This document shows positions 8,262 through 16,799 of a stretch of DNA of 64,000 nucleotides, in pieces; within the stretch, counting starts at the first letter, position 1, and each line of letters opens with the position of its first letter. The notes beneath the pieces were generated by a model. The model did not search any database and was not told the origin of the DNA. It saw only the letters and a list, made by a program, of their open reading frames with translations. The position numbers and the translations under genes were made by a program. This DNA is from Actinoplanes sp. NBC_00393 (GTDB lineage: Bacteria > Actinomycetota > Actinomycetes > Mycobacteriales > Micromonosporaceae): the NCBI RefSeq assembly GCF_036053395.1, contig NZ_CP107942.1, positions 248,001-312,000 of the forward strand. Direction: 5' to 3'.

Positions 8262-9356
8262 ATGACCGAGTTCGCACCGAACGCCATGACCGCGCTGATC
8301 GACGACCACTACCGCTACGACCTGGCCGAGAGCACCTGCCCGCCGGTGTCCCTCGGTGACCTGGCCGAGCCGGGCGAGCTCGCGGCGATCCCGCTCGGCT
8401 ACGGCACTACCCGCGGCGACGCCCGGCTGCGGGAACTGATCGCCGCCGACGCCGGGGTGAACGCCGACCAGGTGCTGGTCACCGTCGGTGCGATCGAGGC
8501 GATGTTCCTGCTGGCCCAGGCGGTCTGCGGGCCCGGCGACCGGGTGCTGCTGGTGACACCCTGCTTCCCGCCGGCCCGGACCGTTCCGGAAGGTCTCGGC
8601 GCGCACCTCGACCTGGTGGCGGCCACCTTCGACGACGGATACCGGCTGCCCCTGGACCGGGTCGTGGCGGCGCTCGGGCCGCGTACCCGGCTGGTCTCTC
8701 TTGCTTCTCCACAGAATCCCTCCGGTGTGCGCGTCACCGAGAGTGAGGTGCGTGAACTCCTCGCGGCGGTGCGCGAACGCGCGCCGCAGGCGGTGGTCCT
8801 GGTGGACGAGACCTACCGGGAATCGACGTACGCCGACGCGCCCGTGCCCCCGTCAGCCGCCGTCCTGCCCGGCGTGGTCACCTGCTCCTCGGTCTCCAAA
8901 GCGCACGGCGCCCCCGGCCTGCGTCTCGGCTGGCTGACCGCAACCGATCAGACCCTGTACGCCCGCCTGCGCGAAGCCGAGTTCGTCACCACGATCGCCT
9001 GCTCCGGTGTGGACGAGTTCCTGGCCACCCGCGTGCTGCAGCGGCGCGCCGAGATCCTCGCGCCGCGCACCAAGTTCCTCGGCGAGCAGCTCGGCGAGCT
9101 GCGCCGCTGGGCCGCGGACCAGCCGGTCGACCTGGTCGTGCCGGACGGCGGGCCGCTGAGCTGCGTGCGCCTGCGTCCCGAGATCGATGTGGCCCGCTTC
9201 TATGCCCGGCTCGCCGAACGGGAGACCCGGGTCTCGCCCGGCTCCTGGTTCGGCGAGGACGACCGGGTGTTCCGCCTCGGCTTCGGGCACCTGTCGCCCG
9301 CCGAGTTCAGCGAAGCCCTCAGCCGCGTCGCAGAGGCGCTGTCCCTCTCGTCGTGA
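8262..9356 (+). CDS. PLP-dependent class I/II aminotransferase
   Basis: 364 residues beginning MTEFAPNAMTALIDDHY. The fold-type I features are present: the glycine-rich G-Y-G-T-T-R-G start of the large domain, S-P-Q-N-P-S-G substrate loop, V-D-E-T-Y (PLP ring Asp/Tyr) and the PLP lysine in SSVSKAHGAPGLRLGW, with the C-terminal Arg in VFRLGFGHLS. The ATG at 8262 is chosen because the family N-terminus starts there and the upstream in-frame region is the antisense of the regulator. The substrate is not predictable, but the divergent MocR regulator suggests an inducible amino-acid-related reaction. Confidence 0.85.
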   Translation: MTEFAPNAMTALIDDHYRYDLAESTCPPVSLGDLAEPGELAAIPLGYGTTRGDARLRELIAADAGVNADQVLVTVGAIEAMFLLAQAVCGPGDRVLLVTPCFPPARTVPEGLGAHLDLVAATFDDGYRLPLDRVVAALGPRTRLVSLASPQNPSGVRVTESEVRELLAAVRERAPQAVVLVDETYRESTYADAPVPPSAAVLPGVVTCSSVSKAHGAPGLRLGWLTATDQTLYARLREAEFVTTIACSGVDEFLATRVLQRRAEILAPRTKFLGEQLGELRRWAADQPVDLVVPDGGPLSCVRLRPEIDVARFYARLAERETRVSPGSWFGEDDRVFRLGFGHLSPAEFSEALSRVAEALSLSS

Positions 9357-9412
9357 GCGCAACGCCGACGCCTTCCGGTCAGGCGTTCGGTGTCACCGGA
9401 TAGCGTGGCCGC

Positions 9413-10060
9413 ATGGGTGTCCAGTTCGATTCCGGGGAAACCGTCTACCTGCGACATCTGCAGCGGCAGCAGATCGGGCTGATCTTCCCGTTCCAGGCGG
9501 TCGCCGGCCATGAGGATGCGGTGCTGCTGTGGGCGCCGGCCGGCACTCAGGGCTGGCACTTCAACATGACCGACGGTCGCGGCATGGCGCAGACCCCGCT
9601 GCCCGAATGGTCGGCGTCGCCACGGGTGCCGGTGCCGCACACCGTCGACCACGGCGTGCTCAGCTGGCACCCGTACGGGCGGGACTACTCGATCCGCTGG
9701 TTCTTCCGGCCGGACGGCACGTTCTACCGGTGGTACGCGAACCTGGAGGCCCCCGCAGTCACCTGGCGGGCCGGCGACCTGGCCGGGCTGGACACCACCG
9801 ACTGGGACCTCGACGTGGTGATCGAGCCGGATCGCGGTTGGCGGTGGAAGGACGAGGAGGAGTTCGTGGCACGGCTCGCTATGCCGGACTCGTACTGGGT
9901 CGATGACGAGGAACGGGTCCGGCGGGCGGGCAAGGAGGTGATCGCGTTGGCCGAGGCTGGTGCGTTCCCGTTCGATGGCACGTGGTGCGACTTCCGGCCG
10001 GACCCGGATTGGCCGCCACTGCCGTTGGACCTGCCGGCTGGGTGGGACCGGGCACGGTGA
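9413..10060 (+). CDS. DUF402 domain protein
   Basis: 215 residues resembling the DUF402/FomD family: a compact beta-barrel with conserved aromatic and acidic residues (YSIRWFFRPDGTFYRWYANLEAP and TTDWDLDVVIEPDRGWRWKDEEEF). Characterised relatives (FomD, and the nucleoside tri/diphosphatase branch) hydrolyse phosphate or CMP esters with divalent metals; the W-D-L-D and K-D-E-E-E clusters here would be the metal site. A TAGCGT box lies exactly 6 bases before the ATG, so a leaderless message is likely. Specific substrate unknown. Confidence 0.75.
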   Translation: MGVQFDSGETVYLRHLQRQQIGLIFPFQAVAGHEDAVLLWAPAGTQGWHFNMTDGRGMAQTPLPEWSASPRVPVPHTVDHGVLSWHPYGRDYSIRWFFRPDGTFYRWYANLEAPAVTWRAGDLAGLDTTDWDLDVVIEPDRGWRWKDEEEFVARLAMPDSYWVDDEERVRRAGKEVIALAEAGAFPFDGTWCDFRPDPDWPPLPLDLPAGWDRAR

Positions 10061-10099
10061 TGCCGTCCTCTCCCAGCATGGCGGCGCCTCGGCCCTGAT

Positions 10100-10269
<170 letters not shown>

Positions 10270-10327
10270 ACTTCGGCGCCTTCGTCGTTGCCGTTGTGCT
10301 GGCCCAACCTCACCCGCGGCCGGGCTG

Positions 10328-10681
10328 TCAGCCGGCCAGAAGGACGGCGCCGAGGGCGAGCACGGCCGGGACGGTCTGCACGAACAGGATACGCCGGCTC
10401 GCGGTGGCCGCCCCGTAAGCGCCGGCCACTGCCACACACACCAGGAAGAAGATCTTGGCGGCCTGGTCGTCGGCGACCAGGCCCCAGATCAGACCGGCGG
10501 CCAGGAACCCGTTGTAGAGGCCCTGATTGGCGGCCAGCACCTTGGTCTGCTCCGCGAACTCCGCGGTGAGGCCGAACGCGGCCCGGCCCCGCGCGCTCGT
10601 CCACAGGAACATCTCCAGGACCAGGATGTAGGCGTGGATCAGCGCAACCAGCGCCACCAGCACGTTCGCGATGATGATCAC
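10328..10681 (-). CDS. DUF1304 family small membrane protein
   Basis: 117 residues with four predicted membrane helices, matching the DUF1304 pattern: a first helix with H-A-Y-I-L-V-L-E-M-F-L-W, then FGL...A.NQGLYNGFLAAGLIWG and a C-terminal ALGAVLLAG helix. Function of the family is unknown. The start is GTG at 10681, with TAGGGT exactly 6 bases upstream, suggesting leaderless transcription. Seven tandem GGCT units lie 30 bp upstream of the start and could affect promoter spacing. Confidence 0.85.
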   Translation of the reverse strand: MIIIANVLVALVALIHAYILVLEMFLWTSARGRAAFGLTAEFAEQTKVLAANQGLYNGFLAAGLIWGLVADDQAAKIFFLVCVAVAGAYGAATASRRILFVQTVPAVLALGAVLLAG

Positions 10682-10710
10682 CGCGACACCCTATCCGCAT
10701 GATCAGCTTC

Positions 10711-10738
10711 GGCTGGCTGGCTGGCTGGCTGGCTGGCT
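10711..10738. repeat. Tetranucleotide repeat (GGCT)7
   Basis: Seven uninterrupted GGCT units about 30 bp upstream of the DUF1304 start and about 18 bp beyond its -10 box. Repeats of this kind are prone to slipped-strand length change. Whether it matters here depends on whether copy number varies between isolates. Confidence 0.85.
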
Positions 10739-11240
10739 CGCTGACTGCTGGCGCGTGGCCGGATGCGGGGCCCAGATCCAGGGCTCGGGCCGGAGCCGGA
10801 GCCAGAGCCCTGGCCGAGGTCGGGGCCCGGGACCGGGCCCAGGATCAGGGCTAGGACCGGGGCCAGGGTCGGAGCCCAGGACCGGGCCCAGGATCATGGC
10901 CAAGACCAGGACCGGGACCGGGACCGGGACCGGGACCGGGACCGGGACCGGGACCAGGACCAGGGTCGGGGCCCAGGACCAGGACCAGGGCCGGGGCCGG
11001 GACCGGGGCCCAGGGCCGGGCCCAGGATCATGGCCAGGGCCGCAGCGGCGGCCGGGCCGGGGCAGGGGGCCGTGGCCAGGGCCGGGGCAAAGGGCCGGGG
11101 CAAAGGGCCGGGGCGGGGGCCAGAGCCAGGGCCGGGGCGGGGCCAGAGCCAGGGCCGGGGCGGGGCCAGAGCCAGGGCCGGGGCGGGGCCAGAGCCAGGG
11201 CCGGGGTCGGCCGCCGGCGACTGGTGACTGGCCCGACCGC
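10739..11240. repeat. G-rich low-complexity region with nested tandem repeats
   Basis: About 500 bp between convergently pointing features with no credible gene. It contains hexamer (GGGACC)n copies around 10909-10955, many GGGGCC/CCAGGG runs, and four copies of a 23-bp unit starting at 11121, 11144, 11167 and 11190. G-runs on the plus strand are dense enough for quadruplex formation. Open frames run through it on both strands but encode only Gly/Pro/Arg low-complexity sequence. Confidence 0.85.
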
Positions 11241-11837
11241 TCAGACCGGGTCGGTGGCCTGCACGGTGCCGTTGGCGACGCGGTCTGTCCAGCGTGTGCC
11301 GTCCCACCAGCGGTGCCCGTAGCGGCCGGTCGGGTCGGGCTGCCAGGAGGCTGCCGGCAGGCCCGGCGTCCGCGGCCCGGGCACATTCGCCCCGGTGCCG
11401 CCGAATGGCGCCTGGGCGGCATAAGGGTTCGGTCCGCCGAAAGGCGCCGGCCCAGCCGCCTGCTGCGGCATATTGCTGAATGCCGGCAGCTTCTTGTTCT
11501 GCCGGTTGTCCCAGAATTTGAAGATCAGGATCCAGGCGCCGAGCAGAACGTAGAAACCGATTCGCGAAATCAGCTTCATCATCATCAGGAACAGCCAGAA
11601 CGGCAGCGGAACGACGAAGGCCCACATGCCCCCGTTGTCGTCCGGCGGGTTCAGGAATGCCGGCGCGCTCAACGCCAGGCCGATGAGCAGCGAGAACAGC
11701 CACAGGACGACGCCACCGAAGAGGGCGCCCGCGCCGCCGCCCGCGGCGCTTCCGGACCCGGCCATGATCGAGAAACCGACCATCACCGTGACCATGCCGA
11801 CCCACATGGTTCCTAATCTGAGCAGCAAGTTGCGCAT
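11241..11837 (-). CDS. Membrane protein with C-terminal DUF2510 motif
   Basis: 198 residues from the ATG at 11837, which has a GGGGAG ribosome site 4-5 bases ahead; the longer frame start at 11864 has none. Two or three hydrophobic segments occupy the first ~115 residues (WVGMVTVMVGFSIMAG, ALFGGVVLWLFSLLIGLALSA, FVVPLPFWLFLMMMKLISRIGFYVLLGAWILIF). A Pro/Ala/Gly-rich linker follows, ending in the DUF2510 signature A-S-W-Q-P-D-P-T-G-R-Y-G-H-R-W-W-D-G-T-R-W-T-D. DUF2510 is a short tryptophan-rich module common in actinobacterial membrane proteins, of unknown role. Confidence 0.8.
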   Translation of the reverse strand: MRNLLLRLGTMWVGMVTVMVGFSIMAGSGSAAGGGAGALFGGVVLWLFSLLIGLALSAPAFLNPPDDNGGMWAFVVPLPFWLFLMMMKLISRIGFYVLLGAWILIFKFWDNRQNKKLPAFSNMPQQAAGPAPFGGPNPYAAQAPFGGTGANVPGPRTPGLPAASWQPDPTGRYGHRWWDGTRWTDRVANGTVQATDPV

Positions 11838-12229
11838 GACTCTCCCCAGAGCGCATTCGATCATTTTCCGGTCGCTTCGACAAATGCGCCGGTCGCGCAG
11901 AAATCTAACGGCGAAAATGGGGCCGTCGCAAGGTCCGCCGATCGAATCCGTCTCTGTATGCCACTCGGCAAAGCCGTCCGCAGCGCGGCCCTGGGATGAT
12001 CGCGAATCCGGCCTGACCGAAGAGACTAACCATTCCGGCTTAGGCCATTCGGCGATGCCCGGCCGTCAATTCCGCTGCTCGGCAGCCGCAGGCGGAGGCG
12101 GTGGTGCGGGCCGGCAAAGGGATCCGACAATTCCGGCGGACCGGCGGACCGGCGGACCCGCAGCCCGCAGTCCGCAGTCCGCGGCCCGCGGACCGCAGCC
12201 CGCGGACCGCAGCACGCAGCCTGCAGCGC
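11838..12229. other. Gene-free interval with GGACCGC/CCGCAG repeats
   Basis: 392 bp with no supported gene. Positions ~12128-12225 consist of short near-repeats of CGGCGGAC and CCGCAGTCCGCGG type (period about 8), rich in local palindromes. The remainder near the DUF2510 gene is comparatively AT-rich and probably holds its promoter. Confidence 0.6.
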
Positions 12230-13033
12230 TCAGCGGGACAGGTCGTGCTTGCGGTGCGTGACCTTCTCGACGATGCCGGCCGGCAGCAGGCGGCGCAGGC
12301 CGAAAACCAGCGGGGCGTTGCTGCCGACCGCGTACCGCTGCTTCGGCCGGTCAGCCTCGATCGCGGCGACGATGGTCGCGGCGACACGCTCGGCGCTGAC
12401 CCCAGCCTTCTCGTTGCGATCCAGGGCGGCCAGCATCCTCTCGAACTCGGGGCGGTGCGGCGAGTCCGGCGCGATGTACTTGGTGCGCCGCTCGCTGATC
12501 CCGGTGCTGATCGAGCCGGGTTCGACGGTGGTCAGCCACACTCCGTACGGCGAGTACTCATGCCGGGCGCCGTTGCTGAAGCCCTTGATCGCCGCCTTCG
12601 TCGCCACGTAGGACGAGCGGTAGGCCAGCGGGAACGACGCCAGCATCGACCCGATCATGACGACCCGGCCGTAGCCGCGCTCGCGCATTCCCGGCAGCGT
12701 CAGCTGGGCCAGCCGCACCGGTCCGATCACGTTGATCTGGAACAGCCGGCGCAACGCGTCGACCGGTAGTTCCTCGAACGGGCCGGACTGGCTCTCCCCG
12801 GCGTTGTTGACCAGCACGTCCACGCCGGCCAGCTGGTCCGCCAGGGCCTCGATCGAGGCGTCGTCGGTGAGGTCGAGCGCCACATATTCCACGCCGGGCG
12901 CCCGCTGGTCGTCGGCGAGCGACTCCGGTTTGCGGCTGGTGCCGATCACCCGGTAGCCGCGGGTGGCCAGCGCGGCCGCGGTCGCCTTGCCGATGCCGGA
13001 CGAGGCGCCGGTGACCAGAGCGGTGCGAGTCAT
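12230..13033 (-). CDS. Short-chain dehydrogenase/reductase
   Basis: 267 residues of classical SDR fold. The NAD(P)-binding T-G-A-S-S-G-I-G motif lies at residues 8-15, NNAG at 76-79, and the catalytic triad is S129, Y142 and K146 (SSYVATKAAIKGF). The residue after the second strand (TSRKPESL) suggests NADP(H). Family members of this subtype oxidise or reduce alcohols, ketones or acyl groups. It overlaps the upstream AAA ATPase gene by 4 bp, but a TAGTGT box also lies 6 bases before its ATG, so it may also have its own leaderless transcript. Confidence 0.88.
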   Translation of the reverse strand: MTRTALVTGASSGIGKATAAALATRGYRVIGTSRKPESLADDQRAPGVEYVALDLTDDASIEALADQLAGVDVLVNNAGESQSGPFEELPVDALRRLFQINVIGPVRLAQLTLPGMRERGYGRVVMIGSMLASFPLAYRSSYVATKAAIKGFSNGARHEYSPYGVWLTTVEPGSISTGISERRTKYIAPDSPHRPEFERMLAALDRNEKAGVSAERVAATIVAAIEADRPKQRYAVGSNAPLVFGLRRLLPAGIVEKVTHRKHDLSR

Positions 13034-14250
13034 GGCCGCACACTATCGGGCTGCGCGCCGAGCAGCGACCGGGTGATCGACTCGCTCTCGGCGAGCATCT
13101 CGTCCAGGGCCGCTTCCAGGTCGGTGTCGCCCGGCTCGTGCCCGGCTTCGGCGGCCATCAGCACCGCCCGGCGTACCAGCTCCTTGGCGAACGACGCGGT
13201 GATGCCCGCCGAACGTTCCGCCGCCCGGTCCAGTGTGGCGGCGCCGAACGTGATGCCGCGCGCGTAGAGCGCGATCAGACTGCGGCGCGCCCCGGCGTCC
13301 GGCAGCGGCACCTCGACGGCCAGGTCGACCCGGCCGGGCCGCTGTGCCAGGGCGGGTTCCAGCACGTCGACGCGGTTGGTGGTGAGCAGGAACGCCACGT
13401 CGGCGTCGTCGCTGAGACCGTCGAGCGCCTCCAGCACGGCGAACAGCAGCGGCTGCGCCCCGGCATGGTGGTCCCGGCTCTCCGCGACCAGGTCACAGTC
13501 CTCCAGGACCACGAGCGCCGGCTGCAGCGCCCGCGCCATCTGGGCGGCCTCCGCGATGTACGCGATGGACGGCCCGGCCAGCAGGATCACGGTGACCTCG
13601 GGCAGGGCTCCGAGCAGATACCGTACGGTGTGCGTCTTGCCGGTGCCGGGCGGGCCGTAGAGCAGCAGGCCGCGCTTGAGGTGCTGGCCCGCCGCGCGCA
13701 GCCGGTCGCGGTGGGTGGCCACGCCGGCGACGTGCCGCACGATCCGGTCCAGGATGCCGGGCGGCAGGATGATCTGGTCCGCCGTCAGGGCCGGCCGCCG
13801 GTGGAAGACGATGTCGCCGACCCCGGGCTCGTAGTCCGAGCCGCCCAGCGACAGCACCTGCCCGCGCAGCACCGACCGGAGCAGCATCAGCTCCCGGACC
13901 CGGGCGATCAGCCGGGCCGCCACCCCGTCGGCCGCGGTGAGCACGTCCATCTGGGCCTTGGGCTGCCCGAACCGCGCTTCGGCGGCGCGCTGCAGCACAG
14001 CGACCGGGGCACCGTCGAAGGTGAACAGCCGCAGCCCGAACGAGATCGCCTGCCGGGTGGTGTCCGGCCCGGTCGCGATGCTGTGGTAGTCGACGGCGGC
14101 GACCGGGAAGTTACCGTGCCGCTCGGAATGGTCGATGATTTCGCTCAGCGAGTTGTGCTTGCGCTGCTCACCGCCGCCGATGCCGAGCAGCCGGGACTCC
14201 GGCGAGCCGTCCTGCACCTCGGTGAGCGCCACGTCGAGGTCGACGAACAT
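13030..14250 (-). CDS. AAA+ ATPase, 5' part separated by a frameshift
   Basis: 406 residues from the first in-frame ATG. A Walker A motif G-P-P-G-T-G-K-T is at 199-206, Walker B L-V-V-L-E-D at about 246-251, and sensor 1 (FLLTTNR) plus Arg-finger region (QRPGRVDLAVEVPLPD) follow. The N-terminal ~150 residues form a conserved actinobacterial front domain. The true gene almost certainly begins at 14425: the reading frame there encodes MDERADGFVASFQAFLDEVV...PRKLPVV, then one extra base near 14268-14280 shifts it, after which TEELPSHMFVDLDVAL continues in this frame. Role unknown; FtsH/Cdc48-like single-AAA proteins remodel protein targets. Confidence 0.8.
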   Translation of the reverse strand: MFVDLDVALTEVQDGSPESRLLGIGGGEQRKHNSLSEIIDHSERHGNFPVAAVDYHSIATGPDTTRQAISFGLRLFTFDGAPVAVLQRAAEARFGQPKAQMDVLTAADGVAARLIARVRELMLLRSVLRGQVLSLGGSDYEPGVGDIVFHRRPALTADQIILPPGILDRIVRHVAGVATHRDRLRAAGQHLKRGLLLYGPPGTGKTHTVRYLLGALPEVTVILLAGPSIAYIAEAAQMARALQPALVVLEDCDLVAESRDHHAGAQPLLFAVLEALDGLSDDADVAFLLTTNRVDVLEPALAQRPGRVDLAVEVPLPDAGARRSLIALYARGITFGAATLDRAAERSAGITASFAKELVRRAVLMAAEAGHEPGDTDLEAALDEMLAESESITRSLLGAQPDSVRP

Positions 14251-14425
14251 GTGCGACGGCAGCTCCTCGGTGTACCACCGGCAGCTTCCGCGGATCGGCG
14301 CCGAGATGCCCGGTCAGGGCGGCGACCAGGCTCGGCTCGTCGCCGCGCCGGCCCCGGTGCACGAACACGACCTCGTCGAGGAACGCCTGGAAGCTGGCAA
14401 CGAAACCGTCCGCACGCTCGTCCAT
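14251..14425 (-). pseudogene. 5' coding segment of the AAA ATPase in a shifted frame
   Basis: From ATG 14425 (GGGG about 7 bases upstream) the minus strand encodes about 50 residues with good codon bias (LTGHLGADPRKLPVV) that fit the front of the AAA protein. The frame then diverges, and the downstream ATPase frame resumes with TEELPSH before its first internal ATG at 14250. Deleting a single base near 14268-14280 joins the two. Either the gene is broken, a sequencing error exists, or translation restarts at 14250. Confidence 0.65.
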
Positions 14426-14632
14426 GGGCCCCATCATCACGGATCGGCGCAATCGGGGGCATGAATTACCGGACTTTTTCAAGGTCCTCGTTCAAGGCGC
14501 TGACCTGGGCTTTCGCCATTCAATAAACGATCTTGCAGGGGTCTTGCGGCGAATTGTGTTGAACCGCACGCGACCCGCCGCCCGTACTGGCCCCCGACCG
14601 GGCACACCGAAGTCCAACGACGAGGAGTGAGC

Positions 14633-15481
14633 ATGAGGGCGCGCAAGTACCGAGGCGACCAGAGCAGCCGGCGCAAGACGATCGGCGCGGTAGCGGTCGC
14701 GGGGGTGTTGCTGGCGACCGGAGTGACCGGGGTGCAGCTGGCGTCGGCCGGCACCGAGGCCAAGGCCGCGGACGTGATCAACGTGGACGGGCAGCAGTTC
14801 GACGTCTCCCAGTGCGCCGAGCTGCAGATCAACGCCGGCGCCGTGGTGTGTGACGGCGAGGAGCTGGCGCCGATCGAGGAGCAGGGCGCCGGCGACGCGG
14901 CAGCGGCCGCGGCGATCGCCCTCGAGGCGGCGTGCGACCAGTTCGTGGCGGACATCGCGGCCGCGGAGGGCGAGGCCGGTGGCGAGGACGCCGGTGCGGA
15001 AGCCGGTGAGGAGGCGGCCGGCGAGGAGGAGCAGAGCGCCGCCGAGGCCAAGAAGGAACGTAAGGCCCTGGCCAAGAAGTGGGCCAAGGCGCTGAGGAAG
15101 GCCGCCAACGGCAACGGCGCGGCCAACGGCAAGGGCAAGGGCGCGGCCGAGGAAGGCGCCGCGGGCGAAGAGGGCGCCGCGGGCGAGGAAGGTGCCGCGG
15201 GCGAGGAGGGCGCAGCCGGTGAGGAGGGCGCCGCCGAGGACGCGGGCGCCGCTGCCGAGGCTGTCGCCGCCGCCCAGCAGGGCCTGCTCCAGGCCTGCCT
15301 GGCGCTCGCCGACGCCAAGGCCGCCGCAGCCGGCGCCGAGGAAGAGGCCGGCGCGGGCGAGGAAGCGGGCGCCGGCGAGGAAGCCGGTGCCGGTGAAGAA
15401 GCGGGCGAGGAGGCCGGCGCTGGTGAAGAGGCCGGCGCAGAGGCCGGCCAGGAGGAAGAGGCAGCCACCACGCGCAAGTAG
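14633..15481 (+). CDS. Exported Ala/Glu/Gly-rich low-complexity protein
   Basis: 282 residues from ATG 14633, with GAGGAG 5 bases upstream. A signal peptide or signal anchor (RRKTIGAVAVAGVLLATGVTGVQLASA) is followed by a short ordered part with three cysteines (SQCAELQI, GAVVCDGEEL, EAACDQF), then acidic low-complexity sequence. Two repeat tracts stand out: EEGAAG units around residues 165-200 and E-E-A-G-A-G units near the C-terminus, separated by a Lys-rich segment (KKERKALAKKWAKALRKA) and a cysteine-containing helix (LLQACLALADAKAAAA). No family recognised. Likely a cell-surface or extracellular protein; the repeat DNA is prone to length variation. Confidence 0.7.
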   Translation: MRARKYRGDQSSRRKTIGAVAVAGVLLATGVTGVQLASAGTEAKAADVINVDGQQFDVSQCAELQINAGAVVCDGEELAPIEEQGAGDAAAAAAIALEAACDQFVADIAAAEGEAGGEDAGAEAGEEAAGEEEQSAAEAKKERKALAKKWAKALRKAANGNGAANGKGKGAAEEGAAGEEGAAGEEGAAGEEGAAGEEGAAEDAGAAAEAVAAAQQGLLQACLALADAKAAAAGAEEEAGAGEEAGAGEEAGAGEEAGEEAGAGEEAGAEAGQEEEAATTRK

Positions 15482-15493
15482 CGGAGCGCCGCG

Positions 15494-15527
15494 GACCGCT
15501 CCCTGGCAGAAACGCCGGGGAGCGGTC
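15494..15527. terminator. Hairpin terminator
   Basis: Perfect 10-bp inverted repeat GACCGCTCCC/GGGAGCGGTC (15494-15503, 15518-15527) 13 bp after the stop of the exported repeat protein and just before the end of the convergent small membrane gene. It can serve both strands. Confidence 0.65.
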
Positions 15528-15546
15528 GCCTCAAACGCAGGCCCGC

Positions 15547-15765
15547 TCAGTCACCGCCGCTCCCGCCTCCGCCGCCACTGTCACCGTCGTAGCCGGAATC
15601 GGCATGCCGGTTCCCGTCCGTCTCGGACCCGAAGTTGCCGCCGGAGTCCTCCCCGCGAACACGTCCCCGCCGCCGGTCACGCAGATAGCCGGCCACCACG
15701 ATCAGCACGAGCACCGCCAGTCCGCAGAGACCGACGATCGACATCAGGTCCATGCGCCGCAGCAT
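15547..15765 (-). CDS. Small single-pass membrane protein
   Basis: 72 residues: one strong N-terminal membrane helix (MSIVGLCGLAVLVLIVVAGYL), a basic stop-transfer (RDRRRGRVR) and an Asp/Gly/Ser-rich tail ending in a poly-Gly run. It starts 8 bp after the stop of the cysteine hydrolase gene, so probably the second gene of that transcript. No family recognised. Small size lowers certainty, but the helix and basic border look genuine. Confidence 0.5.
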   Translation of the reverse strand: MLRRMDLMSIVGLCGLAVLVLIVVAGYLRDRRRGRVRGEDSGGNFGSETDGNRHADSGYDGDSGGGGGSGGD

Positions 15766-15772
15766 CGCATGA

Positions 15773-16405
15773 TCAGGCGACCCGGCCGAGCACCGCTCCG
15801 GTGGGCAGAATGTTCACGCCTATGCCCGCCAGATCCGTCAGCCGCTCCGCGCTGACCTGCGAGACCGCATCGCCGACCAGCACCGTACGAAAGTCCCGCT
15901 CGCTCGCCTCGAAGAGCGTGGCCCGTGGACAGTTCGGCAGGTTGCAGCCCGCGACCACCACGGTGTCCACGTCCCGTTCCCGCAGCCACGCCTCCAGCGG
16001 CGTCCGGTAGAACGCCCCCCACCGCGGCTTGAACAGCACGATCTCGTTCTTCCCCAGCGCCTGCGGCTCCCCGGCGAGCAGCACGCCGGCGTCGACCGCC
16101 AGCGGATCACCCGGCCCGGCGATCCCCGCGATCACCGCCGATCCGGGTGTCCCCGGCGCCGCCGAGACGCCGCCGCCCTCGACGAAGGCCCGCCGTGGCA
16201 GGTCCACGTCCGACGAGCCGGGCGCGTACAGCCGGACGATGTGCACGATCGGCAGCCCGGCCTGGCGATATCCCTCGGCCAGCCGCCGCACGTTCGGCGT
16301 GATCGCGTCGGTGCCGGCGATCGGCAGCGCCCCGTCGTCGGCGAAGTCCACCTGCATGTCGATGACGACCAGCGCGGAGGCCGCCCAGTTCGGCTCGGTG
16401 TACAT
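15773..16405 (-). CDS. Isochorismatase-like cysteine hydrolase
   Basis: 210 residues of the isochorismatase/nicotinamidase fold. The catalytic triad is visible: D16 (ALVVIDMQVDF), K126 (IVLFKPRWGAF) and C159 (VVVAGCNLPNCPRAT), with the family cis-peptide region before the cysteine. Members hydrolyse amides or vinyl ethers such as nicotinamide, N-carbamoyl compounds or isochorismate. The exact substrate is open; the N-C-P in place of the usual H-V-C-V suggests an amidase subgroup. A small membrane-protein gene follows 8 bp downstream. Confidence 0.85.
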   Translation of the reverse strand: MYTEPNWAASALVVIDMQVDFADDGALPIAGTDAITPNVRRLAEGYRQAGLPIVHIVRLYAPGSSDVDLPRRAFVEGGGVSAAPGTPGSAVIAGIAGPGDPLAVDAGVLLAGEPQALGKNEIVLFKPRWGAFYRTPLEAWLRERDVDTVVVAGCNLPNCPRATLFEASERDFRTVLVGDAVSQVSAERLTDLAGIGVNILPTGAVLGRVA

Positions 16406-16527
16406 GAAAGCTCATGCTGCGCCGATGCCCCGCGCATGTCCAGCCAACCGACAGGGAACATACAGCTCAGGCTGGACGTGGCCGCGTACCGTTGAGGAAA
16501 CGGCCAGAGGTAGAGGAGACGGTGCCG

Positions 16528-16797
16528 GTGAGTGGCTTCTTCAAGCGGATGGTGCTCGGGATGGTCGCGTCGAAGCTTCACAAGGCGTCACAGAAGCACC
16601 ACAACCCCGCTGTCGACGGCCTGCTGCGCGAGGTGAACCACCGGATCGCCCGCAGCCAGGGTTACGGATACCACCACCCGGGCGCGTATGGACATCATGG
16701 CGGCTACGGCCACCCCGGTGCTTACGGTCACCACGGTCATTACCGTCATCACGGACACTACCGGCACCACGGCCACTACCGCCGCAGGTGGTTCTGA
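16528..16797 (+). CDS. Small His/Gly/Tyr-rich protein
   Basis: 89 residues starting at GTG 16528 (AGAGGAG 9 bases upstream; another GTG at 16522 is possible). The N-terminal half is a basic amphipathic helix (SGFFKRMVLGMVASKLHKASQKHHNPAVDGLLREVNHRIA). The C-terminal half is a repeat of H-H-G-H-Y-R and Y-G-H-H-G units, ending in RRRWF, with about 20 histidines. Such tails bind Ni, Zn or Cu ions in metallochaperones, or drive condensate formation. No family or metal gene is adjacent, so function is open. Confidence 0.6.
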   Translation: MSGFFKRMVLGMVASKLHKASQKHHNPAVDGLLREVNHRIARSQGYGYHHPGAYGHHGGYGHPGAYGHHGHYRHHGHYRHHGHYRRRWF

Positions 16798-16799
16798 GG

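Noticed and set aside
10671..11816. Long open frames on both strands through the G-rich region
   Set aside because: They encode only Gly/Pro/Arg low-complexity sequence, have no ribosome site and overlap the DUF2510 gene.
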